DNA of 58,340 bases. Source: Lactobacillus ultunensis DSM 16047 (GTDB lineage Bacteria; Bacillota; Bacilli; Lactobacillales; Lactobacillaceae). This document shows positions 8,245 through 15,611 of this stretch, in pieces. The DNA lies in contig NZ_AZFO01000009.1 of NCBI RefSeq assembly GCF_001436305.1, positions 1-58,340 of the forward strand, read 5' to 3'. Made by a program: the position numbers and the translations under genes. Positions within the stretch are counted from its first letter, which is position 1; each line of letters opens with the position of its first letter. A model generated the notes under the pieces. The model did not search any database, had not been told where the DNA came from, and saw nothing but the letters and a program-made list of their open reading frames with translations.

Positions 8245-9464
8245 TAAATAAATAAGTCTTGAAGGAGCGCTTTCTCAATATTTCTCAGAAGCATTAATTT
8301 CGTTTGAGAGTTTCCAATATTTTCTTGTAATGTTAATAATAAATTTCCAATTTTCTTCATTTCTTCATATCCAGGTATTACTATTTTTTGTTTCTTTAAG
8401 TCTTTATTGTTTAGATTATTCATCATTCGAGCACTAGAAGTAGACATGCGTAATACTCTATTCATAATATTTTCTGAATTAATATAGAATTTCCAGAAAT
8501 TTAAATCACTGATTTCATTTTTAGGCCTATACACATCAAAAATATGTGAGACTAACCCAGTTCCCAACGTGTTTTCTATAAATCTTCCGAATTCATGTTG
8601 CTTATTCTTATGTCCTTCAAATACTATATCTCCTAATTTGGTGATATTATATGGTTTCATGTATTCTTTAGAAGATTTCGTAACAGACTGCCCCCAATCC
8701 ATACCGGCAACTGAAATGATTTTAAAATTATCATTTACATTTTTATTCTTATCATTGGTCTTTTGATATAATTGCCCAAATTGGTAGGTTTTCCAATTTG
8801 ATTCTTTAAATTTACAAAATCTAATTTTATCACTTTGATTTTCTAATATAAGCTTACTGATTGATTGTTTTAAAGAATTAAGTTCCTTCATTTTTCGTTG
8901 CTGAAGAGAAATAAGCTTATTAATTTTGTAAATTAACTTAGATACTGATCTCTCTTCCTTTTTTGTTGGAATAAATATATTAGTATATTTATATCGATCA
9001 AAATATAAATTGGATACATTGCCTCCTTCTACAAATTTTGCAAATTTAACAATATATTTTGCTCGTAAGTAATTTGCAATAAAGAGTGGATCTTCTTTTG
9101 TATTAAATACTGTAATCATTTCACCAATAGCCACATTTGGAACTGACAACCAACTTGCATGTTTAGCAAAATCCAAAGGTTCCTCGCCTACACGTGGGAT
9201 AAGAACTTCATGACCACTACTGAATTTCAGTTTGTCTTTATCGATAGAAGTAAAGGAAAGTATTTTATCAATTTTTGTTGAATATTTAGTATAAAGTTCA
9301 CCATATCTTATACATGGTATACCTCCATTATTTGTCACTGACCATTTGGGTGCGCTTTTCCCGTAATAGAAATTACCTATATCATTTAATTTTCGTTGCT
9401 CCCAATCGTCAGAAAAGCCTTTGAAACGCAGAACTGGCGCCTGTCTATTGGTATTATTAGTCAT
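8244..9464 (-). CDS. hsdS: Type I restriction enzyme, S subunit (HsdS), expressed copy
   Basis: This 406-residue specificity subunit directs the HsdM/HsdR complex to its split recognition sequence. The start is the ATG at 9464 (MTNNTNRQAPVLRF), preceded 8 bases away by GGAGGTG and overlapping the hsdM stop by 8 bases, so translation is coupled. The order is: conserved N-terminus to WEQRKLND (21-28), TRD1 to about 165, central coiled coil around LQQRKMKEL (187-195), TRD2 to about 370, and a C-terminal helix (LLRNIEKALLQDLF). Both TRDs differ strongly from those of the silent copy, while DNA at the two repeats is conserved. It is transcribed from the hsdM promoter. Confidence 0.95.
   Translation of the reverse strand: MTNNTNRQAPVLRFKGFSDDWEQRKLNDIGNFYYGKSAPKWSVTNNGGIPCIRYGELYTKYSTKIDKILSFTSIDKDKLKFSSGHEVLIPRVGEEPLDFAKHASWLSVPNVAIGEMITVFNTKEDPLFIANYLRAKYIVKFAKFVEGGNVSNLYFDRYKYTNIFIPTKKEERSVSKLIYKINKLISLQQRKMKELNSLKQSISKLILENQSDKIRFCKFKESNWKTYQFGQLYQKTNDKNKNVNDNFKIISVAGMDWGQSVTKSSKEYMKPYNITKLGDIVFEGHKNKQHEFGRFIENTLGTGLVSHIFDVYRPKNEISDLNFWKFYINSENIMNRVLRMSTSSARMMNNLNNKDLKKQKIVIPGYEEMKKIGNLLLTLQENIGNSQTKLMLLRNIEKALLQDLFI
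8892..8906 (-). repeat. hsdS inverted repeat 2, expressed-copy arm
   Basis: This is the inverted partner of 6559-6573, encoding LQQRK before the central coiled coil. Conservation stops 15 bases in, after AAAA, so it is shorter than repeat 1. Confidence 0.75.
9385..9405 (-). repeat. hsdS inverted repeat 1, expressed-copy arm
   Basis: This is the exact 21-base inverted partner of 6057-6077, encoding WEQRKL at residues 21-26 of the expressed HsdS. It marks the right boundary of the largest predicted invertible segment, about 3.35 kb. Confidence 0.9.
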
Positions 9465-11094
9465 GCAATTCACCTCCAAGTTCCTTAATGATTGCCTCAA
9501 GGCCTTCCATTACGTCTTTATCATCTGAAGTAAGTTCCTTCAGCATCCCCACTAATTCTTTTTGAGTCTGTTCAATCTCAATATTTGTCTCATGAAGATC
9601 TGATGCTACTTTCTTTAAATCCACTGGAGGTTCAGGAACGAAAGTATCTACGTAACGTGGAATGTTTAAATTGAAGTCGTTTTCTTCAATCTCATCATAT
9701 TTAGCCAGATGAGCATAACGTTTGAGATCTTCACGTTTTCTATAGGTATCTAAAATCTTTTGAATATCTTCTTCACGAAGTGCATTTTGATTCTTTTTCT
9801 TTTCAAATCCCTTTGAAGCATCAATGAACATGACACTTCTATTTTCCTTGTCCTTCTTAAGAACAATAATTACTGTAGGAATGCTTGTGTTATAGAACAG
9901 GTTTGCGGGTAATCCAATTACAGCGTCAATTGATCCATTTTCAAGTAATTTCTTGCGAATTTTTCCTTCAGCTGCACCACGGAATAATACCCCATGAGGA
10001 AGAACAATAGCCATAGTGCCCGTGTTCTTTAAATGATACAAGCCATGCAATAAAAAGGCATAATCTGCCTTAGATTTTGGTGCTAATACCCCATAAGGAC
10101 TAAATCTAGGATCTTGTAAGAACCCCTTGTTTGCGGACCAATGTTGTGAATATGGTGGATTCATTACTACAGAATCAAACATAGTCTGAGAAAGTGGAGG
10201 CCAATCTTCATCTAATGTATCCCCATTTCTAAGATGCTGATTTGAAGAATCAACTCCGTGTAAAATCATGTTCATTTTTGCCAAATTAAAGGTTGACATA
10301 TTGATTTCTTGACCATAATAAATCACTTCATTTTCTTTGCCACCTACATCTTCAATGTATTTTCTAAAATTCAAAAGTAAGGAACCTGATCCCATTGCAG
10401 GGTCATATACTGTCATACCATTTGGATAGTTTTTATTAACCAAAGTCAACTTAGTTAATAATTCTGACACTTTTTGTGGAGTATAGAATTCTCCAGCTTT
10501 CTTACCAGTTTCAGAAGCAAATTGTCCAATCAAATATTCATATGCATCACCCAAAACATCACCAGGTGCGTGAACAATTTCAAGATTTCCAATTGCCTTG
10601 ATAACATTTGCAATAGTATCAGCTTGTTTTTGCGCATTTGCACCTAATCTTGGTGAATAAAGTTGAACATCTTGGAACAATCCTTCAAAATCACTACTTG
10701 TACTTTCAATATCATTAAAGGCATCAGCTAAATCTGAAATTTGAAATGTTTTGATACCCTTTTCATCTCTGGCTTCACCATTAATCTCATTCAGAATATA
10801 AGTAAAAGTATGTTTCGGTTCTAAACTAAAAGAAAGAGAATATTTTAATTCATCTTGTAAGTCTGGATCTCGGTATTGATCTTCATATAATTTTTGAGCT
10901 TGATCTAAGGATAAATTGGGATTATTTTCAAGCACTTCACCAACGTGATAAAGTAATTTGTCTGAAAGGTATTTATAAAAGACAATTCCCAATAGGTAGT
11001 TCTTATATTCGTTTGCATCCATTTTTGAACGCAATGCATCCGCAGCACTAAATAAAGCATTGGATAATTCTGTTTTTGTTGTATTGTTTGCCAT
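9457..11094 (-). CDS. hsdM: Type I DNA methyltransferase, M subunit (HsdM)
   Basis: This N6-adenine methyltransferase subunit of the type I complex is 545 residues from the ATG at 11094 (MANNTTKTEL). It has the HsdM N-terminal helical domain (10-150), AdoMet-binding motif I DPAMGSGS (231-238), catalytic NPPY (312-315) and the C-terminal helices that contact HsdS. The start at 11094 is favoured by AGAGGG 12 bases upstream and by the usual family N-terminus. The frame stays open 20 codons further to an ATG at 11154, which is probably not used, although the predicted -10 box lies only 6 bases before it. It is first gene of the hsdM-hsdS transcript. Confidence 0.96.
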   Translation of the reverse strand: MANNTTKTELSNALFSAADALRSKMDANEYKNYLLGIVFYKYLSDKLLYHVGEVLENNPNLSLDQAQKLYEDQYRDPDLQDELKYSLSFSLEPKHTFTYILNEINGEARDEKGIKTFQISDLADAFNDIESTSSDFEGLFQDVQLYSPRLGANAQKQADTIANVIKAIGNLEIVHAPGDVLGDAYEYLIGQFASETGKKAGEFYTPQKVSELLTKLTLVNKNYPNGMTVYDPAMGSGSLLLNFRKYIEDVGGKENEVIYYGQEINMSTFNLAKMNMILHGVDSSNQHLRNGDTLDEDWPPLSQTMFDSVVMNPPYSQHWSANKGFLQDPRFSPYGVLAPKSKADYAFLLHGLYHLKNTGTMAIVLPHGVLFRGAAEGKIRKKLLENGSIDAVIGLPANLFYNTSIPTVIIVLKKDKENRSVMFIDASKGFEKKKNQNALREEDIQKILDTYRKREDLKRYAHLAKYDEIEENDFNLNIPRYVDTFVPEPPVDLKKVASDLHETNIEIEQTQKELVGMLKELTSDDKDVMEGLEAIIKELGGELHD

Positions 11095-11110
11095 AAAAAT
11101 TACATTCCCT

Positions 11111-11145
11111 CTAAATTTTCGTTGCTTTCCATACAAAAGCAACGA
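11111..11145 (-). repeat. Palindrome with hsdS-repeat core in the hsdM leader
   Basis: On the minus strand TCGTTGCTTT and AAAGCAACGA form perfect 10-base arms around a 7-base spacer (TGTATGG). The second arm runs on into AAAATT, so AGCAACGAAAATT is identical to the hsdS repeat core. It lies in the 5' untranslated region of hsdM. It could be a recombinase binding site, a leader hairpin, or a trace of an earlier hsdS fragment. Confidence 0.6.
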
Positions 11146-11159
11146 TGACCTCATTTAAT

Positions 11160-11188
11160 ATTTTAACCTGTAAAAATTACAGAGTAAA
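11160..11188 (-). promoter_or_regulatory. Predicted hsdM-hsdS promoter
   Basis: The minus strand reads TTTACT, a 17-base spacer, then TAAAAT (the -35 occupies 11183-11188, the -10 occupies 11160-11165). Transcription would start near 11153 and include the palindrome at 11119-11145. This is the only good match upstream of hsdM. Confidence 0.6.
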
Positions 11189-11211
11189 GAACAAATATTC
11201 GAGCATACAAA

Positions 11212-11240
11212 TAACGCCAGAGCTCTCTCTGACGTTATTA
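11212..11240. terminator. Hairpin upstream of hsdM, probable leftward terminator
   Basis: AATAACGCCAGAG pairs with CTCTGACGTTATT with one mismatch. It directly follows the stop of the gene remnant at 11238-11306 on the minus strand. The T tract is weak, so termination is uncertain. Confidence 0.45.
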
Positions 11241-11306
11241 CTTTAGTTTAAGACCCACCAATTTAAGTACTCGTTCATTCTCTTTACTTTGTTTTTTTAA
11301 TTCTAT
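11238..11306 (-). pseudogene. Remnant of a duplicated PD-(D/E)XK gene tail
   Basis: Read on the minus strand this piece encodes KQSKENERVLKLVGLKLK and a stop. The intact gene ending at 11495 has KQSKENERVLKWLGIEIKG at its C-terminus. The DNA is also closely similar. Only about 22 codons remain and an in-frame stop lies just upstream (11307-11309). It is therefore a leftover of a tandem duplication or of a lost neighbouring paralogue. Confidence 0.75.
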
Positions 11307-11309
11307 TTA

Positions 11310-11494
11310 AGGTCTAATACCTAACATACGTAGTATGTTTATCAAAATGACAATTAACAAACTAAAATAATTATCCATGCCGTATGTTTACTCATTATTC
11401 TCAATCCTCTAATCTATTTTTCTATACTTTTGTATCAATAATAAAAACTAGATGTGAAACCGATATTTCTTAACTAATTCGGTCAGCTCTTGCC
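11310..11494. other. AT-rich spacer
   Basis: No gene was found. A short palindrome AACATAC-GTA-GTATGTT lies near 11321-11339 and could be a weak terminator or operator. Together with the remnant and hairpin before it, this fills the gap between hsdM and the nuclease-like gene. Confidence 0.4.
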
Positions 11495-12364
11495 TTACAT
11501 GCTATTATCTTTGCCTTTAATTTCAATACCCAACCACTTAAGCACTCGTTCATTCTCTTTACTCTGCTTTTCCGCTGTATCATTTATAAAATCAAACACA
11601 GTTTTATCAATATCTGCAATCTTGACAAAATATACTGTATCAGTCCGAGCATTGTAGATCATCAAACAGTTAATTTGTTCATCGTTAAAATGATTATAAA
11701 AACCTAAAGTGTAGTAAACAAGGAGTTGTCTAACCCAGTATATTTGCATACTTTGAGCATTTGAAACTTTTAAATCTACCAAAATATCTTTAAGAAGATA
11801 ATCGCCTTCACCTGCTAAACAATTATTTTTAGTTGAAGCAATAAATGCATCCTTAGTAGGCCAACCATACTCTTCAAAAAAATGCTCTACTCGCTTAAGC
11901 ATCTCTCTAATATGAGAAATAGTAATCCTATCGGGATAAGTCTCAGGTTTAACATACATACCACTACGATATGCTTCTTCCCAAGCACAAACATCTCTAG
12001 CTATTTTAAATACTTCATCAGGCACGTCATTAATTTCTGATGTAGCTTTTGCTATTTCCTTCAATTGTTCCTCTTCATCCACGACTTTTACAAGATCATC
12101 TGGTGACACGAGTCCTTGATCAAAATCTTTTTTTAATTGAATATTAGCAACATCAAAAGCATGATCATCTGCTAATAAGATTGACCGAGTCAAATAATCA
12201 ACCATTGTTCCTACACTACCTGCAGATATAGTCTCCTCATCCTTGGATATCATACCTGTAGTGCTTAATTGCTTAGCAGTAAAAGCACTGCTTCTAATTA
12301 TCTTGTTTGAAGGCAAAAGTTTAGGCATTTTTGCAAACTGACTAATTTTAATAGGAATCTCCAA
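11495..12364 (-). CDS. Predicted PD-(D/E)XK-fold nuclease of unknown role
   Basis: This 289-residue protein has a restriction-endonuclease-like core: D188 (GEGDYLLKD), D197-L-K199 (ILVDLKVS) and then Q213 in a helix (RQLLVYYTLGFY). This matches the D...(D/E)xK...Q pattern of RecB-like nucleases seen in many hypothetical phage and defence proteins. The start is a TTG at 12364 with AAAAGG 7 bases upstream; the first ATG-type methionine would be at residue 13. It lies next to a type I RM system, which suggests a defence or mobile role, but that is inference. A fragment of a second copy of its tail lies downstream. No annotated family was recognised with certainty. Confidence 0.7.
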   Translation of the reverse strand: MEIPIKISQFAKMPKLLPSNKIIRSSAFTAKQLSTTGMISKDEETISAGSVGTMVDYLTRSILLADDHAFDVANIQLKKDFDQGLVSPDDLVKVVDEEEQLKEIAKATSEINDVPDEVFKIARDVCAWEEAYRSGMYVKPETYPDRITISHIREMLKRVEHFFEEYGWPTKDAFIASTKNNCLAGEGDYLLKDILVDLKVSNAQSMQIYWVRQLLVYYTLGFYNHFNDEQINCLMIYNARTDTVYFVKIADIDKTVFDFINDTAEKQSKENERVLKWLGIEIKGKDNSM

Positions 12365-12422
12365 TTTCTTACCTTTTCTATAATATATTTGATTATATTT
12401 TATAACTTTTTAGTCAAAAAAA

Positions 12423-12449
12423 GAGCCAGTGAACTAAACTCACTAGCTC
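12423..12449 (-). terminator. Terminator after pepI
   Basis: On the minus strand GAGCTAGTGA pairs with TCACTGGCTC and is followed by TTTTTTT. It lies 18 bases after the pepI stop. Confidence 0.85.
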
Positions 12450-12466
12450 TCAGATATGGAAATGTA

Positions 12467-13357
12467 TTAAATTTTTCTTCCCTCAACTTTTTCAATAAAG
12501 GAGGTAATTGCATTAAAGTAATCTTCCTGATCATCAAAGATTGAGAAGTGACTACCATTAGGACAGATATGTGCTTCACCTTTAGGTAATCTCTTAGCTA
12601 CAGCTTTTATCTCTTCAGGGTTCATACTGTCATATTTAGCACCCAAAACTAAAGTTGGAACTAATATTTTCTTCAAGCGATCCCGAATAGTCCAGTCCTT
12701 ACATGAACCAGTGATATTGAATTCAGTTGGTCCTTGCAAAGTAACATAGACTTGCTCATTTAAATGATTAAATGTACGTTTTACAGCATCTGGCCACTCC
12801 GGAATTCGACAAATACAACGATGATACAATTTCATCAATAATTCACCATAATGAAGATCATCATACTTTCCGGCAGCTTCTATCTTTTTCATATAAGCCA
12901 CGTCATCAGGAGCCATCGTGTCACGATATTTATTGATATATTTTGCATAGTCCCGATAACTATCAACCATATTAGAATCAATCAACGCTTTTACATGCTT
13001 GCCATATTGTGATGCAGCATATTCAAGTGCAAAAAGTCCTCCAAATGATTGACCGTATAAGTAAAATTGTTCCAAATGCCAAGCCTTACGAACTTCCTCA
13101 ATTTCATCAATAAAACGAGGAATATTCCAAAGCGTTGGGTCATCTGGTTGATCTGAGAAATAGGATCCCAATTGGTCATAATAAATAATCTCAACTTCTG
13201 GATGTTTCTTAATGTAATCAGAAAATGGCTCCAAATATTCATGGGTCATACCAGGACCACCATGAAGAAGCAATATTTTAATTAGACCTTGACCTTCACG
13301 TCTGGTCCATACATGATAATCGTCTTGCAAAGTTACAATTTTAGTTTCAGCTGACAT
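12467..13357 (-). CDS. pepI: Proline iminopeptidase
   Basis: This alpha/beta-hydrolase releases N-terminal proline from peptides in the cytoplasm and takes part in casein and peptide use. The 296 residues match the lactobacillar PepI length (about 294). HGGPG at 32-36 forms the oxyanion hole, GQSFGG at 102-107 carries nucleophile S104 (many relatives have GQSWGG), and the acid and base are likely the Asp in LGAKYDS and the His in NGSHFSIF. A single-gene unit with its own terminator; the start is preceded by GGAGGTAATAGC. Peptidase S33 relatives such as PepL or PepR are alternatives, but length and motifs favour PepI. Confidence 0.9.
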   Translation of the reverse strand: MSAETKIVTLQDDYHVWTRREGQGLIKILLLHGGPGMTHEYLEPFSDYIKKHPEVEIIYYDQLGSYFSDQPDDPTLWNIPRFIDEIEEVRKAWHLEQFYLYGQSFGGLFALEYAASQYGKHVKALIDSNMVDSYRDYAKYINKYRDTMAPDDVAYMKKIEAAGKYDDLHYGELLMKLYHRCICRIPEWPDAVKRTFNHLNEQVYVTLQGPTEFNITGSCKDWTIRDRLKKILVPTLVLGAKYDSMNPEEIKAVAKRLPKGEAHICPNGSHFSIFDDQEDYFNAITSFIEKVEGRKI

Positions 13358-13435
13358 GCTATTACCTCCTACTCAATCTGTTTACTTTTATTAAAGAGGA
13401 TAATTTATGTATGCGCTTTCTATTTTGCTATAAAA

Positions 13436-13475
13436 AAAGTCTCTCGACTAAGTTAAATAACCTAATCAAAAGACA
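13436..13475 (-). terminator. Terminator after the FN3 protein gene
   Basis: On the minus strand GTCTTTTGATTAGGTTA pairs imperfectly with TAACTTAGTCGAGAGAC and is followed by TTTTTTT, just after the stop at 13490. Confidence 0.75.
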
Positions 13476-13489
13476 TTTTTACCTATTTT

Positions 13490-14923
13490 CTACCTATTCG
13501 GTGTAACATCAACACGAGCCGTCTTAACCTCGGACCAGTCACTGATCAAATTACTGTGGAGTGTACGAACGCGAACTTCGTAAACTTGATCCTTCTTAAA
13601 GTCTTGTCCAAAATCATTCGTTGGATCGTCTACTATGTCACCGCTTCTAGCTTTGCTAAAGAAGGTTGCCCACTTATTGCTGCCTTTCAAACTATATTGA
13701 ATCTCATAGCTGTCAGCTTCTGGGTTAACGTCCCATTCAATGTCAATATACGGTTCATCTGAACCATGGTCGTCATAATAACTAACCTTAAGCGTTGGTG
13801 TCTTTGGTTTCTCATGACTGCCCTTGAGAGGAATATAGTAAGTAAACTTTTGATTTGCTGAAACTGGGCTAAAGCTTAGTCTTTCTTCATCATTCACTGC
13901 ACGAACAGCAATATCGTAAGTTTCACCGTTAATCAGTCTATTCTTTGAAATTGTCTGAGTTAAAACATCAGGATATTTACTGTCAGGAGTGAAATTACTA
14001 TGCCCAATCATCGGTGCAGCATCGAGTAAAAGATCTTTTGACTTATGCCGCCTTACAGAAGAGCCATAAATCCCATAACCGGTCGCATTATCAGCCTTCG
14101 TATAATCAACTTTGATTCCATCTTCAGTTGAGCTAACCTTAGTCAACTTAGGCGTACTTGGAAGAGCATTAGTATCTTCACTAGACAACTTAAAGCTGAA
14201 ACGACCACGAGCAGTACCTTTTTCCAGATAATAAGTTTCTTTCTCTAAATTCCAGGAATATTGTCCATTCTTTAGGGTTCCTTTTGTTTCCCACTGATTT
14301 AATGCATAACCATAATCTGTGTCCTGCACAATTTGAATATTATTAGTGTTAAAAATATTTGACCGACTATTCTCATACACTGGCTGGACAGACATATTCA
14401 TTGTTACCTTTTGATCTTTATCCAGCGTGAATTTATATATATTCGTTGTATTCAGCTTGTCACTATGATACATGTTGCTCAGACCAGTAACTGTCTGACC
14501 CATTTTAAGTGGGATAGCTTCCGGATAGCGGATTGTAGTTGGATAAGTTTTATGAGAGAAAGTCTCCAGCTTATTTCTGATCTTGGTAATCCGTGTAGCG
14601 CTAGTTTTAATCTTTACATTTTTACCAGATTTAGTAGTCAAATTGTAATGACCAGAACGCAAATAGAAGACCTTGGTATTCTTGTTTTTACCCTTATAAG
14701 GGATGCATTTCCAGTTTGAAGTATTAAGGATCTTATATTTTGCCTTGGTGGTAACAGTTAATCTAGTTGGTGCCTTGAAATAGAAACGGTACTGATTACC
14801 TTTTCTCACATAGCTAGTTGCATTACCAGAAATTGGTACTATTGCAGCTTGAACGTTAGTGTTTAAACTAAAAAGCAATGCACCAGCAACTACTGCACCG
14901 ATTAAATAGCCTCTCCTCTTCAT
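13490..14923 (-). CDS. Secreted protein with two fibronectin type III domains
   Basis: The 477-residue product from the ATG at 14923 (MKRRGYLIGAVVAGALLF) has a signal peptide with cleavage near VQAA (about residue 27). The N-terminal part is lysine- and aromatic-rich and of unknown fold. Two FN3-like beta-sandwiches follow, at about 260-360 (TPKLTKVSSTEDGIKVDYT) and 370-477 (YIDIEWDVNPEADSYEIQY). No LPXTG anchor is visible, so it may be released or held non-covalently. The start is supported by AGAAGGT 7 bases upstream; the longer frame to 14974 overlaps the previous gene. It follows the 14943-15518 gene by 19 bases and is probably co-transcribed. A host-surface or wall-binding role is only inferred. 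Confidence 0.8.
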   Translation of the reverse strand: MKRRGYLIGAVVAGALLFSLNTNVQAAIVPISGNATSYVRKGNQYRFYFKAPTRLTVTTKAKYKILNTSNWKCIPYKGKNKNTKVFYLRSGHYNLTTKSGKNVKIKTSATRITKIRNKLETFSHKTYPTTIRYPEAIPLKMGQTVTGLSNMYHSDKLNTTNIYKFTLDKDQKVTMNMSVQPVYENSRSNIFNTNNIQIVQDTDYGYALNQWETKGTLKNGQYSWNLEKETYYLEKGTARGRFSFKLSSEDTNALPSTPKLTKVSSTEDGIKVDYTKADNATGYGIYGSSVRRHKSKDLLLDAAPMIGHSNFTPDSKYPDVLTQTISKNRLINGETYDIAVRAVNDEERLSFSPVSANQKFTYYIPLKGSHEKPKTPTLKVSYYDDHGSDEPYIDIEWDVNPEADSYEIQYSLKGSNKWATFFSKARSGDIVDDPTNDFGQDFKKDQVYEVRVRTLHSNLISDWSEVKTARVDVTPNR

Positions 14924-14942
14924 AGTTTTAACCTTCTTCTGC

Positions 14943-15518
14943 TTAATAATCCTCAAGTTCTTCAAGTTGACCATCAGCCGTCTGATAAGCCTTCTTGACT
15001 TGATCTAACTTGAGTTCAGGGATAAAGTTCATTGTCTTAGCTGGATTTAACACATCAAGCAATTGAACTCGCATCATCTTATCAATCTTTAATTCCTTTT
15101 CAGGCAATTTCAAGATTGTATTCATATCTTTCATGCTATTGTACTTTTCAACTGTCTTATTTACTTCGCTAGCTAAATAAAGCCAAGTACGATAATCAAC
15201 TGATACAACCTCATTCTCTGGAACTTCAAGTTCCAACAAAATTTCACCGGCATCTGGCATTTCGGTCACATGTTCTGGAAATGGTGTACAAGAGATCGGT
15301 ATCTTTTTAGCCAAAATCGGCTTCTTTGCTTCTGGTAAAGTATCTTTAATAATCTTTTGCAACAGATATTGTTCAAGATAGATATTCTTGAAATATTGAT
15401 CTTGTGTACGAATCGCATTAAGCAAATATGATTGCTCATCAATGCTGATCTTGCCGTTCTGTCTTACATCTGTCCAACCTTTTTGACTAATTGTATACTG
15501 TAAAGTTAATGTTTTCAT
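14943..15518 (-). CDS. DUF3841-like cytoplasmic protein
   Basis: The 191-residue protein from MKTLTLQYTISQKGW has no signal or membrane segment. Features recalled from DUF3841 are an N-terminal xTxxQxxxW element, and LLELEVPENEVVSVDYRTW with its acidic, aspartate-tryptophan pattern. The family is of unknown function, and the assignment rests on memory of the pattern alone. The start at 15518 with AAGGAAG upstream is preferred, because the longer frame to 15572 would run into the alpha-galactosidase terminator. It leads a two-gene unit with the secreted FN3 protein. Confidence 0.6.
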   Translation of the reverse strand: MKTLTLQYTISQKGWTDVRQNGKISIDEQSYLLNAIRTQDQYFKNIYLEQYLLQKIIKDTLPEAKKPILAKKIPISCTPFPEHVTEMPDAGEILLELEVPENEVVSVDYRTWLYLASEVNKTVEKYNSMKDMNTILKLPEKELKIDKMMRVQLLDVLNPAKTMNFIPELKLDQVKKAYQTADGQLEELEDY

Positions 15519-15563
15519 TTTATCTTCCTTGTTAACGTATTTCTTATATTTATTATAACAAAA

Positions 15564-15599
15564 AGCCAGCATACCATAGCATTCTATAGTATGCTGACT
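15564..15599 (-). terminator. Terminator after the alpha-galactosidase gene
   Basis: On the minus strand AGTCAGCATACTATAG pairs with CTATGGTATGCTGGCT, followed by TTTTTG. It ends the EIIBC-GH32-GH36 operon. Confidence 0.88.
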
Positions 15600-15611
15600 C
15601 TTCAGTTTAAG

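Noticed and set aside
11095-11154. 20-codon N-terminal extension of HsdM
   Set aside because: It would begin only about 6 bases after the -10 box without a ribosome site, while AGAGGG precedes the usual MANN start. Kept as a note because it contains the hsdS-like QRK repeat.
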